Below are positions 1 to 5,012 of a stretch of 5,200 nt of DNA, one piece after another (positions within the stretch are counted from its first letter, which is position 1; each line of letters starts with the position of its first letter). The stretch is from Clostridia bacterium (lineage in GTDB: Bacteria; Bacillota; Clostridia; DSM-8532). The DNA is taken from the NCBI GenBank assembly GCA_026418215.1, contig JAOABT010000177.1, positions 1 to 5,200 of the forward strand, written 5' to 3'. Made by a program: the position numbers and the translations under genes. Below the pieces are notes generated by a model that saw only the letters and a program-made list of their open reading frames with translations, did no database searches and was not told the origin of the DNA.

Positions 1-1
1 T

Positions 2-808
2 GAGGAGGGTGAAATCTTCGGCTTTATCGGGCCCAATGGTGCCGGAAAGTCCACGACCATCAGGACACTTTTAGCGTTGATTTATCCTTCAAGCGGTACA
101 GCCACTATCTTTGGCAAGGATTGCATCCGTGATGCGCCTGAAATAGCGAGAGAAATCGGGTATCTGCCCTCGGAGGTTTTCTATTACGACAACATGAAGG
201 TCATGGACCTTCTTAAATATTCAGCCAGCTTCTACAAAAAGGATTGCACGAAGCGTATCAAGGAGCTTGCTGAGATCATGAGCCTCGACCTGAATAAAAA
301 GATCGATGACCTCTCCCTTGGCAACAAGAAAAAGGTGGGCATTGTTCAGGGCCTTCTTCATGAGCCAAAGCTCATTATTCTGGATGAGCCGACGAGCGGT
401 CTCGATCCCTTGATGCAGCAGAAGTTCTTCGATCTCCTGCTCGAAGAGAATAAGCGAGGCGCTACCATTCTGTTCTCGTCCCATATTTTAAGCGAGGTAC
501 AGCGGCTTTGCAACCGCGTTGCCATTATTAAGGAAGGTAAAATCATCAAGCTCGAGAAGATGAGTGCTCTTACCGAGGATAACTACAAAAAGATAAAGGT
601 TGAAGCCAAGGATAATACACAAAAAGGGCATTTTAACCTGCATGGCGTCAGTAACCTCACCCAGGAGAATAAAACCATCAGCTTCCTTTTTAAAGGGAAT
701 CTTAATGACATCATGAAAAAACTCTCCGAGGTCAACATCAAGAATGTATGGATAGAGGAACCCAGTCTTGAGGAAATCTTCATGCACTACTACGAGAAGG
801 AGGGCTGA
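2..808 (+). CDS. ABC transporter ATP-binding subunit (5' partial)
   Basis: This is the cytoplasmic ATPase of an ABC-2 type exporter and powers the two permeases downstream. The first visible codon is at base 2, and 268 residues remain. Counting from there, Walker A GPNGAGKST is at 10-18, the signature LSLGN at 104-108, Walker B LIILDEP at 124-130, the D-loop SGLD at 132-135 and the switch His in SSH at 161. The signature departs from LSGGQ, and the usual Q-loop glutamine after IGYLP appears to be Ser; I recall both as common in BcrA/DrrA-like clostridial ATPases. After the nucleotide-binding domain comes an accessory C-terminal domain (about 190-268) ending EEPSLEEIF, as in drug and lantibiotic exporter ATPases. 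About 20-30 residues are missing at the left edge, including the true start; a TTG at 77 lies after Walker A and cannot be the start. The stop is 4 bp before the next ATG, so the genes are co-transcribed. The substrate is unknown. Confidence 0.95.
   Translation, partial: EEGEIFGFIGPNGAGKSTTIRTLLALIYPSSGTATIFGKDCIRDAPEIAREIGYLPSEVFYYDNMKVMDLLKYSASFYKKDCTKRIKELAEIMSLDLNKKIDDLSLGNKKKVGIVQGLLHEPKLIILDEPTSGLDPLMQQKFFDLLLEENKRGATILFSSHILSEVQRLCNRVAIIKEGKIIKLEKMSALTEDNYKKIKVEAKDNTQKGHFNLHGVSNLTQENKTISFLFKGNLNDIMKKLSEVNIKNVWIEEPSLEEIFMHYYEKEG
797..804 (+). promoter_or_regulatory. Ribosome binding site of permease 1
   Basis: AAGGAGGG lies inside the end of the ATPase gene, 8 nt before the ATG at 813. 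It fixes that ATG as the start rather than the longer in-frame opening at 768, which has no such site and would overlap the ATPase gene by 41 bp. Confidence 0.85.
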
Positions 809-812
809 GGCC

Positions 813-1610
813 ATGACAATCTATAAGCACGAGCTTCGGGCCAATATAAGGTCTACAGTCACCTGGACGCTTTCCCTGATGGCCATTGCAGTTTTCTTCC
901 TTCTGGTTTACCCCACCTATGCCGTTGGCGAGGTCGAAATGAGAAAGCTCTTTGCAGGCTTTCCGCCTGCGCTCTTAAGCGCCTTAAACCTCAATGTCGG
1001 CTTGTTGTTCTCAGTCGTCGGGTTTTATGCCTTTATCTTCACCTACATCATGCTTTGTGGCTCTATTCAGGCTATGATACTGGGAACGACATTAATTGCC
1101 AAGGAGTTTAACCGGAAAACAGCAGATTTCCTATTCACCAAACCCGTTGCGCGCGTCAGCGTGATCACGCAGAAGCTTTTAGCCGGAGTGACGCTGCTCC
1201 TTGTGACCGATGTTGTTGTAATAGGTACGGCCTATATCACCGCCTCAGCAGTGAGTAAAACTCCTTGGGATGCCAAGCCCTTCTTCATGATTTCATGCTC
1301 GCTGTTTTTTGTTGAGATGATGTTCTATGCTCTAGGTGTTTTAATCGCAGTTATCAAGCAGCGGCTTAAGCCTATTCTGGGCGTTTCCTTGGGAACCGTG
1401 TTCGGCTTCTTTGTCATTGGCATGCTGGGGGCCGTTTTAAAGGACCAAAATGTCAGATACATTGTGCCCTTCCAGTATTATGATCCCATGAAGCTAGTGC
1501 TGAAGCCCACGTACGAGACCACCTTTGTCATTATCAACGCGGTCTTTGTCCTTGGAGCTATTACTGCCAGCTACCTTATTTACACCAAAAAGGATATTCA
1601 TTCGGTTTAA
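813..1610 (+). CDS. ABC-2 type transporter permease subunit, first of a tandem pair
   Basis: This is an integral membrane subunit of the exporter encoded by this operon. It has 265 residues and begins MTIYKHEL. About six hydrophobic segments can be seen at roughly 17-37, 65-94, 123-143, 157-181, 187-208 and 237-257, with a larger extracytoplasmic stretch between the first two. Between segments 2 and 3 lies a conserved cytoplasmic stretch, KEFNRKT followed by FLFTKPVARV (97-115), which is the expected place for the coupling contact with the ATPase. The same stretch occurs at the same residue numbers in the next gene. The start is chosen from the AAGGAGGG site 8 nt upstream. Four bases separate it from the ATPase stop, and 31 bp separate its TAA from the next gene. 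The ABC-2 assignment rests on topology, the motif and gene context; the transported compound cannot be inferred. Confidence 0.9.
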   Translation: MTIYKHELRANIRSTVTWTLSLMAIAVFFLLVYPTYAVGEVEMRKLFAGFPPALLSALNLNVGLLFSVVGFYAFIFTYIMLCGSIQAMILGTTLIAKEFNRKTADFLFTKPVARVSVITQKLLAGVTLLLVTDVVVIGTAYITASAVSKTPWDAKPFFMISCSLFFVEMMFYALGVLIAVIKQRLKPILGVSLGTVFGFFVIGMLGAVLKDQNVRYIVPFQYYDPMKLVLKPTYETTFVIINAVFVLGAITASYLIYTKKDIHSV

Positions 1611-1624
1611 CGAAAGAACACGGT

Positions 1625-1633
1625 AAAGGAGGT
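1625..1633 (+). promoter_or_regulatory. Ribosome binding site of permease 2
   Basis: AAAGGAGGT is a near-perfect match to the 16S anti-Shine-Dalgarno sequence. It lies 8 nt before TTG at 1642. An ATG at 1635 is only 1 nt from the site and is in another frame, so this site decides in favour of the TTG start. Confidence 0.85.
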
Positions 1634-1641
1634 CATGAGCC

Positions 1642-2439
1642 TTGAATATCTATCTGAGAGAAATGAAAGCCTATCGAAAGTCTTTGTTGTTCTGGTGCCT
1701 CGGTATCCTGTTCATGGTTGGCGCCGGACTAGGTAAATATGCAGCCTTTAATAGCAGCGACAAGCAGATCTATCAACTGCTTGACAGCATGCCAAAGCCT
1801 GTTTTGGCCATGTTTGGCATGGTGGGTATCGATATTAGCACAGCCAGCGGGTTTTATGGCATTATCTATGTCATGCTCCTCATCATGGGGTCTATCCACG
1901 CAGCCATGCTGGGAGCCAGTATTATCTCAAAGGAGGAAAGGGATAAGACATCGGAATTCCTTTTCGTAAAGCCTGTTTCAAGAGTAAAGATTATTACCTC
2001 GAAAATACTGGCGGCACTTACCCAGGTAGTCATCTTTAACGTTGCCACGCTTGTAAGTTCTATCGGCGTAGGTATGAAGGTGGCACAGGACCCTGATCTT
2101 ACGCGCGATATCGTAGTTTTATGCGGTACACTCTTCATCATTCAGGTTATTTTCCTCTTTGTGGGCACAGCCATGGCCTCAATAACCAAGAAGCCCGCCG
2201 CGTCGGCCGGAGCCGCTACAACCATTGTGCTTGTGACTTATTTTCTTTCGGTCCTCATCGACCTTACCGATAAGCTGAGCTTCCTCAAGTATTTCACGCC
2301 CTACAAGTATTTTGAGGCAAAAGCCATCATCCATGGCGGAAGCCTCGAAACGGTTTATGTTTTGATTTCGGGTGTACTGGTCATTGTCTTTGTTGGGGTA
2401 ACCTACACGTTCTTCCCGAGGCGTGACCTGGCTATCTGA
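1642..2439 (+). CDS. ABC-2 type transporter permease subunit, second of a tandem pair
   Basis: This is the second membrane subunit of the exporter and a paralog of the preceding gene. It also has 265 residues. The two align without a gap from the FY pair at 71-72 through the cytoplasmic motif (KEERDKT, then FLFVKPVSRV, 97-115) to the following helix. Hydrophobic segments are at roughly 15-31, 69-94, 123-145, 157-181, 190-207 and 237-257. The start codon is TTG, supported by a strong ribosome binding site; this may lower its output relative to the first permease. Both permeases end in a short basic cytoplasmic tail (TKKDIHSV versus PRRDLAI). Two half-size permeases with one ATPase suggest a heterodimeric pore with an ATPase homodimer. 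The operon ends about 120 bp downstream at a terminator. Substrate unknown. Confidence 0.9.
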   Translation: MNIYLREMKAYRKSLLFWCLGILFMVGAGLGKYAAFNSSDKQIYQLLDSMPKPVLAMFGMVGIDISTASGFYGIIYVMLLIMGSIHAAMLGASIISKEERDKTSEFLFVKPVSRVKIITSKILAALTQVVIFNVATLVSSIGVGMKVAQDPDLTRDIVVLCGTLFIIQVIFLFVGTAMASITKKPAASAGAATTIVLVTYFLSVLIDLTDKLSFLKYFTPYKYFEAKAIIHGGSLETVYVLISGVLVIVFVGVTYTFFPRRDLAI

Positions 2440-2513
2440 GGCTTATGATAAGGTGCGGTATCAGAATTCAATAAACCGACCTTCTTCGATGGCCAGGGTC
2501 GTCTGAGTGTGCC

Positions 2514-2545
2514 TGTTAGCGCAAACACACCTCGAGCGTCTAACA
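2514..2545 (+). repeat. Imperfect inverted repeat in the operon 3' region
   Basis: TGTTAGCGC (2514-2522) can pair with GCGTCTAACA (2536-2545) with one bulged T and a 13-nt loop. It sits 12 bp before the terminator hairpin. It may be a 3' UTR stem of the ABC operon mRNA; no function is evident. A competing short pairing, GTGTG (2507-2511) with CACAC (2526-2530), also exists. Confidence 0.4.
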
Positions 2546-2557
2546 ATTAATATGATG

Positions 2558-2595
2558 AAAGGGCACCCATGCCGACTAAGCATGGGTGCCCTTTT
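2558..2595 (+). terminator. Rho-independent terminator of the ABC operon
   Basis: AAAGGGCACCCATG (2558-2571) and CATGGGTGCCCTTT (2581-2594) form a perfect 14-bp stem with a 9-nt loop. The right arm runs into TTTT followed by GTTTA. The location after the second permease and the orientation of the T run fit + strand termination. On the - strand the downstream tract is only TTT then CATC, so it would be weak in that direction. Confidence 0.85.
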
Positions 2596-2720
2596 GTTTA
2601 TGGCTTCAATACTAAAACTTGTAGCATGTCCAACGTAATTGCCAGCCTGGAACAAGGTGTGGCGGTGACAGGCTGCAAGTTGACTTTATCAAATAGCCCA
2701 ATTAACCAAAAGTTAGCGGG
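2596..2720. other. Spacer between convergent transcription units
   Basis: No convincing gene is present between the two terminators. Short open frames here cross the hairpins and lack ribosome binding sites. The only structure I see is a 7-bp inverted repeat, CAGCCTG (2643-2649) with CAGGCTG (2669-2675), separated by 19 nt. With 2440-2557 and 2721-2800 this gives about 360 bp without a gene between permease 2 and the aldo-keto reductase. Confidence 0.6.
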
Positions 2721-2753
2721 CAAAAACAGAAAGCGTATGAATAAAACGCTTTC
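2721..2753 (-). terminator. Rho-independent terminator of the aldo-keto reductase gene
   Basis: Read on the - strand, GAAAGCGT (2753-2746) and ACGCTTTC (2736-2729) form an 8-bp stem with a 9-nt loop, followed by TG and TTTTT (2726-2722). It lies about 48 bp past the reductase stop and faces the ABC operon terminator, as expected for convergent units. Confidence 0.75.
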
Positions 2754-2800
2754 ATAAAGAATGCTGAGTTGATATTGTTCAATAGCTTGTTCAAGCAACT

Positions 2801-3802
2801 TCAATCCGTCATGTTCACTGCATCATCAATGGCTTTTAGCTCGTCCTTTGTAAAATCCAGGTGCTTGATGCAGCTGACATTATCCTCTATTTGAGTTGTC
2901 TTGCTGGCACCGATTAAGACAGAGGCTACCTTGCCTTCGCGGAGCACCCAGGAAAGAGACATCTGCGCCAGCGTCTGTCCCCGGCTTGCCGCCAGATCAT
3001 TAAGACGCGTCACCATTTTCATCTGCTGCTCGGTAATCTTGGACCTGGTGAGGAAGGGGGAGACACCGCGCCCGACGCGGGAATCCTCGGGTACGCCCTC
3101 GAGATAACGGTTGGTGAGCATACCTTGTGCCAGGGGGCTGAAGGCAATAAGGCCAATGCCGATTTCCTCGGCATAGTCTTTCAGGCCATCCTTCTCAATC
3201 CAGCGATTCAAAATGGAATAGCTCGGTTGATGGATGACAAAGGGCGTACGCAGCTCCTTCAGGATGCTGTAGGCCTCTTTGGTCTGCTCTCTATTGTAAT
3301 TTGAAATGCCCACGTAAAGCGCCTTGCCTTGTCTCACAGCGCTGTCCAGCGCCAGCATGCTTTCTTCGATGGGAGTATCGGAGTCAGGACGGTGATGGTA
3401 GAAGATATCGACATATTCAAGCCCCATGCGGCTAAGGCTCTGATCAAGGCTCGAAAGCAGGTGCTTACGCGAACCAAAGTCACCATAGGGGCCTTCCCAC
3501 ATGTCGTACCCCGCCTTGGTGGAGATAATAAGCTCATCGCGGTAGGAAGAAAGCTCTTCCTTTAAAATCCTGCCAAAGTTTTTCTCCGCAGATCCGGGAG
3601 GAGGGCCATAATTATTGGCCAGGTCGAAATGCGTAATTCCGAGATCAAAGGCTTTAGTGACGAGACTTTTCATATTGGCCATGGTATCCACATCGCCAAA
3701 ATTGTGCCAAAGGCCCAGCGACACAGCGGGAAGCTTTAAACCGCTTTTACCCAATCGGTTGTATTTCATGGTTTCATAGCGCGACGCGTTGGCTGTATGC
3801 AT
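2801..3802 (-). CDS. yghZ: Aldo-keto reductase, YghZ / L-glyceraldehyde-3-phosphate reductase type
   Basis: A cytoplasmic NADPH-dependent oxidoreductase with a TIM-barrel fold, 333 residues. The sequence closely follows E. coli YghZ (AKR14 family) as I recall it, including SLGLWHNFG (28-36), HFDLANNYGPPPGSAE (58-73), IISTKAGYDMW (92-102), GLEYVDIFY (127-135), SPLAQGMLT (222-230) and LIGASKTTQIEDN (296-308). The catalytic tetrad is visible as Asp60, Tyr65, Lys96 and His137; the last 40 residues carry the usual cofactor 2'-phosphate region. YghZ reduces L-glyceraldehyde 3-phosphate and methylglyoxal, so a role in aldehyde detoxification is likely but not proven here. It lacks the roughly 13-residue C-terminal tail of the E. 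coli protein. The start at 3802 is preceded by AAAGGGG at 8 nt. An ATG 33 bp upstream overlaps the TATAAT box and would not be in the transcript. The gene is monocistronic, with its own promoter and terminator. Confidence 0.93.
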   Translation of the reverse strand: MHTANASRYETMKYNRLGKSGLKLPAVSLGLWHNFGDVDTMANMKSLVTKAFDLGITHFDLANNYGPPPGSAEKNFGRILKEELSSYRDELIISTKAGYDMWEGPYGDFGSRKHLLSSLDQSLSRMGLEYVDIFYHHRPDSDTPIEESMLALDSAVRQGKALYVGISNYNREQTKEAYSILKELRTPFVIHQPSYSILNRWIEKDGLKDYAEEIGIGLIAFSPLAQGMLTNRYLEGVPEDSRVGRGVSPFLTRSKITEQQMKMVTRLNDLAASRGQTLAQMSLSWVLREGKVASVLIGASKTTQIEDNVSCIKHLDFTKDELKAIDDAVNMTD

Positions 3803-3810
3803 GTTTTCAT

Positions 3811-3817
3811 CCCCTTT
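3811..3817 (-). promoter_or_regulatory. Ribosome binding site of the aldo-keto reductase
   Basis: On the - strand AAAGGGG lies 8 nt before the ATG at 3802. Together with the -10 box at 3834-3839 it excludes the longer in-frame start at 3835. Confidence 0.75.
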
Positions 3818-3833
3818 TTCGTACTTCCTACAC

Positions 3834-3862
3834 ATTATAGTCCAGGGTCTCGAGATTAAACA
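3834..3862 (-). promoter_or_regulatory. Candidate promoter of the aldo-keto reductase
   Basis: On the - strand a consensus TATAAT lies at 3839-3834, with a weak -35 candidate TGTTTA at 3862-3857 and a 17-bp spacer. The spacer contains the 8-bp palindrome TCTCGAGA (3848-3855), a possible operator. The weak -35 box suggests an activator or modest basal expression. A 10-bp palindrome, TTTTGCAAAA (3880-3889), lies about 20 bp further upstream. Confidence 0.6.
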
Positions 3863-3898
3863 TTCACGGGCTTGTCATCTTTTGCAAAACCTTTGCAT

Positions 3899-3923
3899 AA
3901 AAAAACCTCCCGAATAGGAGGTT
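3899..3923 (-). terminator. Rho-independent terminator of the Cys-rich protein gene
   Basis: On the - strand AACCTCC (3923-3917) and GGAGGTT (3910-3904) form a 7-bp stem with a 6-nt loop, running into seven T (3905-3899). It is 28 bp past the stop of the gene at 3952-4314 and upstream of the reductase promoter, so it separates the two - strand units. Confidence 0.82.
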
Positions 3924-3951
3924 CTGATGTATTTAACGTTATAAAGCTCGT

Positions 3952-4314
3952 TCAGGCGCTTTGCTCCTTTCTTCTAACGAACTTGGAGCAGGCCTTCTTC
4001 TGGCTTCCGTCACATTTACGCACAGAGAACATGTCGCAAACACCATAAGTCGGAATGGTGGCGTGTGTATGGAAAACAAAAAACTCACATTCAGAGCAGT
4101 GCAATACTTCCGCCTTTTTGAGGTCATCCCTGATAAAGTACCTGTGGGAGGAGCAGCAGTAGTCAGCCGAGACTACCCCTTTTTCCCGGCACAGCAAATC
4201 CTTCGTAAACCCTACAGAAGTGCTTTTGAGGCAGTTGTTGCAGGATTTCTGAACAGACTCCGCCGAAGGCTTGGGTTTGACTCTATCCTTAAGGTTCTGC
4301 GCCTTGCTTTTCAT
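3952..4314 (-). CDS. Small cysteine-rich protein with two CxxC modules, function unknown
   Basis: A 120-residue basic protein without signal peptide or membrane segment. It holds ten cysteines in two similar blocks: C25-x2-C28-x13-C42-x10-C53 (C54 adjacent) and C73-x2-C76-x16-C93-x15-C109, with C101 extra. The second block carries YGVCDMFSVR, then DG and KKACSKFVRR, a pattern I recall from short uncharacterised clostridial proteins. The spacing suggests two small metal sites, probably zinc, or disulfides if it is ever exported; neither is shown. The N-terminus is rich in Lys and Arg (1-15), compatible with nucleic acid contact, but this is speculation. An in-frame TAA directly precedes the ATG, so this is the first possible ATG. 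The Shine-Dalgarno is weak (GGCGG, about 11 nt upstream) and lies in a small hairpin. The gene has its own terminator and is divergent from the DUF402 operon. It is better supported than the + strand frame over the same bases, because of the terminator and cysteine pattern. Confidence 0.8.
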   Translation of the reverse strand: MKSKAQNLKDRVKPKPSAESVQKSCNNCLKSTSVGFTKDLLCREKGVVSADYCCSSHRYFIRDDLKKAEVLHCSECEFFVFHTHATIPTYGVCDMFSVRKCDGSQKKACSKFVRRKEQSA

Positions 4315-4316
4315 TT

Positions 4317-4333
4317 AAAGGGCTTCCGCCTTT
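4317..4333 (-). promoter_or_regulatory. Hairpin over the ribosome binding site of the Cys-rich gene
   Basis: On the - strand AAAGGC (4333-4328) pairs with GCCCTTT (4323-4317) with one bulged C, closed by a GGAA loop of the GNRA type. It ends 2 nt before the ATG at 4314 and contains the only candidate Shine-Dalgarno bases. It could limit initiation; the stem is short, so this is tentative. Confidence 0.4.
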
Positions 4334-4353
4334 CAAGACTTCCTTTTTAATCG

Positions 4354-4362
4354 AGTATAGCA
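4354..4362 (-). promoter_or_regulatory. Candidate extended -10 promoter of the Cys-rich gene
   Basis: On the - strand TGCTATACT (4362-4354) matches an extended -10 element. There is no good -35 hexamer at 16-18 bp. Transcription would start near 4347, giving a leader of about 33 nt. A 5-bp inverted repeat, CTGCT (4382-4386) with AGCAG (4389-4393), lies about 25 bp upstream and could be an operator. Confidence 0.45.
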
Positions 4363-4414
4363 TATTGCCCAAAAATGAGCCCTGCTTTAGCAGAATAAAC
4401 TAAAAGTTATGTAT

Positions 4415-4487
4415 TACCCGAAGAGAAATTCATACAGAATCATAAGGTTAAAGATTTCATATTGTCTTTATAAAAACCATTCGGGTA
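4415..4487. repeat. Mirrored TTCGGGTA motifs in the divergent promoter region
   Basis: TACCCGAA (4415-4422) and TTCGGGTA (4480-4487) are perfect 8-bp inverted copies 57 bp apart. The right copy runs into the TATAAT box (4486-4491) of the DUF402 operon. The left copy, read on the - strand, leads into TAATAC, a possible -10 for the Cys-rich gene. They may be paired operators or just a long-range stem; only the identity is seen. Confidence 0.5.
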
Positions 4488-4491
4488 TAAT
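4462..4491 (+). promoter_or_regulatory. Promoter of the DUF402 operon
   Basis: TTGTCT (4462-4467) and a consensus TATAAT (4486-4491) are separated by 18 bp, fitting the main vegetative sigma factor. Transcription would begin near 4498, giving a leader of about 20 nt that contains the ribosome binding site at 4508-4514. Confidence 0.75.
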
Positions 4492-4507
4492 GATTTAAAA
4501 GGACTTC

Positions 4508-4514
4508 GGGGTGA
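4508..4514 (+). promoter_or_regulatory. Ribosome binding site of the DUF402 gene
   Basis: GGGGTGA lies 6 nt before ATG at 4521, but directly abuts the in-frame ATG at 4515. The spacing favours 4521 as the start, two codons inside the longest frame. Confidence 0.6.
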
Positions 4515-4520
4515 ATGCGC

Positions 4521-5012
4521 ATGACTAAGATGTACAGAATCAGATACATACCCGCTGAGACCGTAGACTTATCCTCCGATACGCTGCTTTATCGGGATGA
4601 AAAGTACCTCATTACGGAATGGAAGCCTATCAAGCCCAGAGAGGACATCGCCTTCGGAATTTCCTGCGTCTTTCTTGATAAAGGCTGGAAGATCAGCGGT
4701 ATCATGGGCAGGGACAAAACCTTTAAATACTGGTACTGCGATATTATTGACATAGACTATCATAAGGAAAACGATTCCTACTATCTCTACGATTTGTTAA
4801 CGGATGTTCGCGTTATGGCAGACGGCCGGGTCGAGGTTTTGGACCTTGATGAACTGGCGGCAGCCTTTGAGGAAGGTCTCATTACCAATCAACAGCTCAC
4901 TCTGTCGCTCAAACGGAGCAGCAGTCTTCTGAATTTTATCTACACGCTGGATTTACCATCACATGTTCTAAATATTATCCGTGAAAAAACGGGTTGGGAG
5001 TGCAAGCCATGA
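4521..5012 (+). CDS. DUF402 domain protein, possible nucleoside tri/diphosphatase
   Basis: A soluble 163-residue protein of the DUF402 family (PF04167). The visible family pattern is TEWKPIKPRED (32-42), GISCVFLDKGWKIS (46-59), YWYCDIIDIDY (70-80), DLLTDVRV (91-98), DG and VLDLDEL (101-112), and a helical tail with EEGLIT (117-122). The acidic residues D74, D91, D95, D108 and D110 are candidates for the divalent-metal site. The best-studied relatives (Ntdp/YgaC of Gram-positive bacteria) hydrolyse nucleoside tri- and diphosphates in the presence of metal; whether this short member does so is inferred, not shown. The start at 4521 is chosen on ribosome binding site spacing; 4515 or 4530 remain possible. 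The gene has its own promoter, is the first of its operon, and overlaps the next gene as ATGA, so the two are translationally coupled. Confidence 0.88.
   Translation: MTKMYRIRYIPAETVDLSSDTLLYRDEKYLITEWKPIKPREDIAFGISCVFLDKGWKISGIMGRDKTFKYWYCDIIDIDYHKENDSYYLYDLLTDVRVMADGRVEVLDLDELAAAFEEGLITNQQLTLSLKRSSSLLNFIYTLDLPSHVLNIIREKTGWECKP

Noticed and set aside
768..812. A 15-codon extension of permease 1
   Set aside because: It would overlap the ATPase gene, lacks a ribosome binding site, and breaks the equal length and alignment with permease 2.
2569..2757. A 62-codon + strand frame between the convergent genes
   Set aside because: It begins inside the loop side of the ABC operon terminator and runs through the second terminator; no ribosome binding site.
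2775..2794. TTGTTCAA occurring twice, 12 bp apart
   Set aside because: Only two short copies in AT-rich sequence after the reductase stop; not enough to call an array or a site.
2598..2804. A 68-codon - strand frame with TTG overlapping the reductase stop codon
   Set aside because: The overlap resembles translational coupling, but the reductase terminator lies inside this frame and there is no ribosome binding site or recognisable protein.
3803..3835. An 11-codon N-terminal extension of the aldo-keto reductase
   Set aside because: Its ATG overlaps the TATAAT box, so it would precede the transcript start, while the ATG at 3802 has a good ribosome binding site.
3961..4350. A 129-codon open frame on the + strand opposite the Cys-rich gene
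   Set aside because: It has no ribosome binding site, its protein looks like an antisense shadow, and the - strand gene has a cysteine pattern, a terminator and a promoter candidate.
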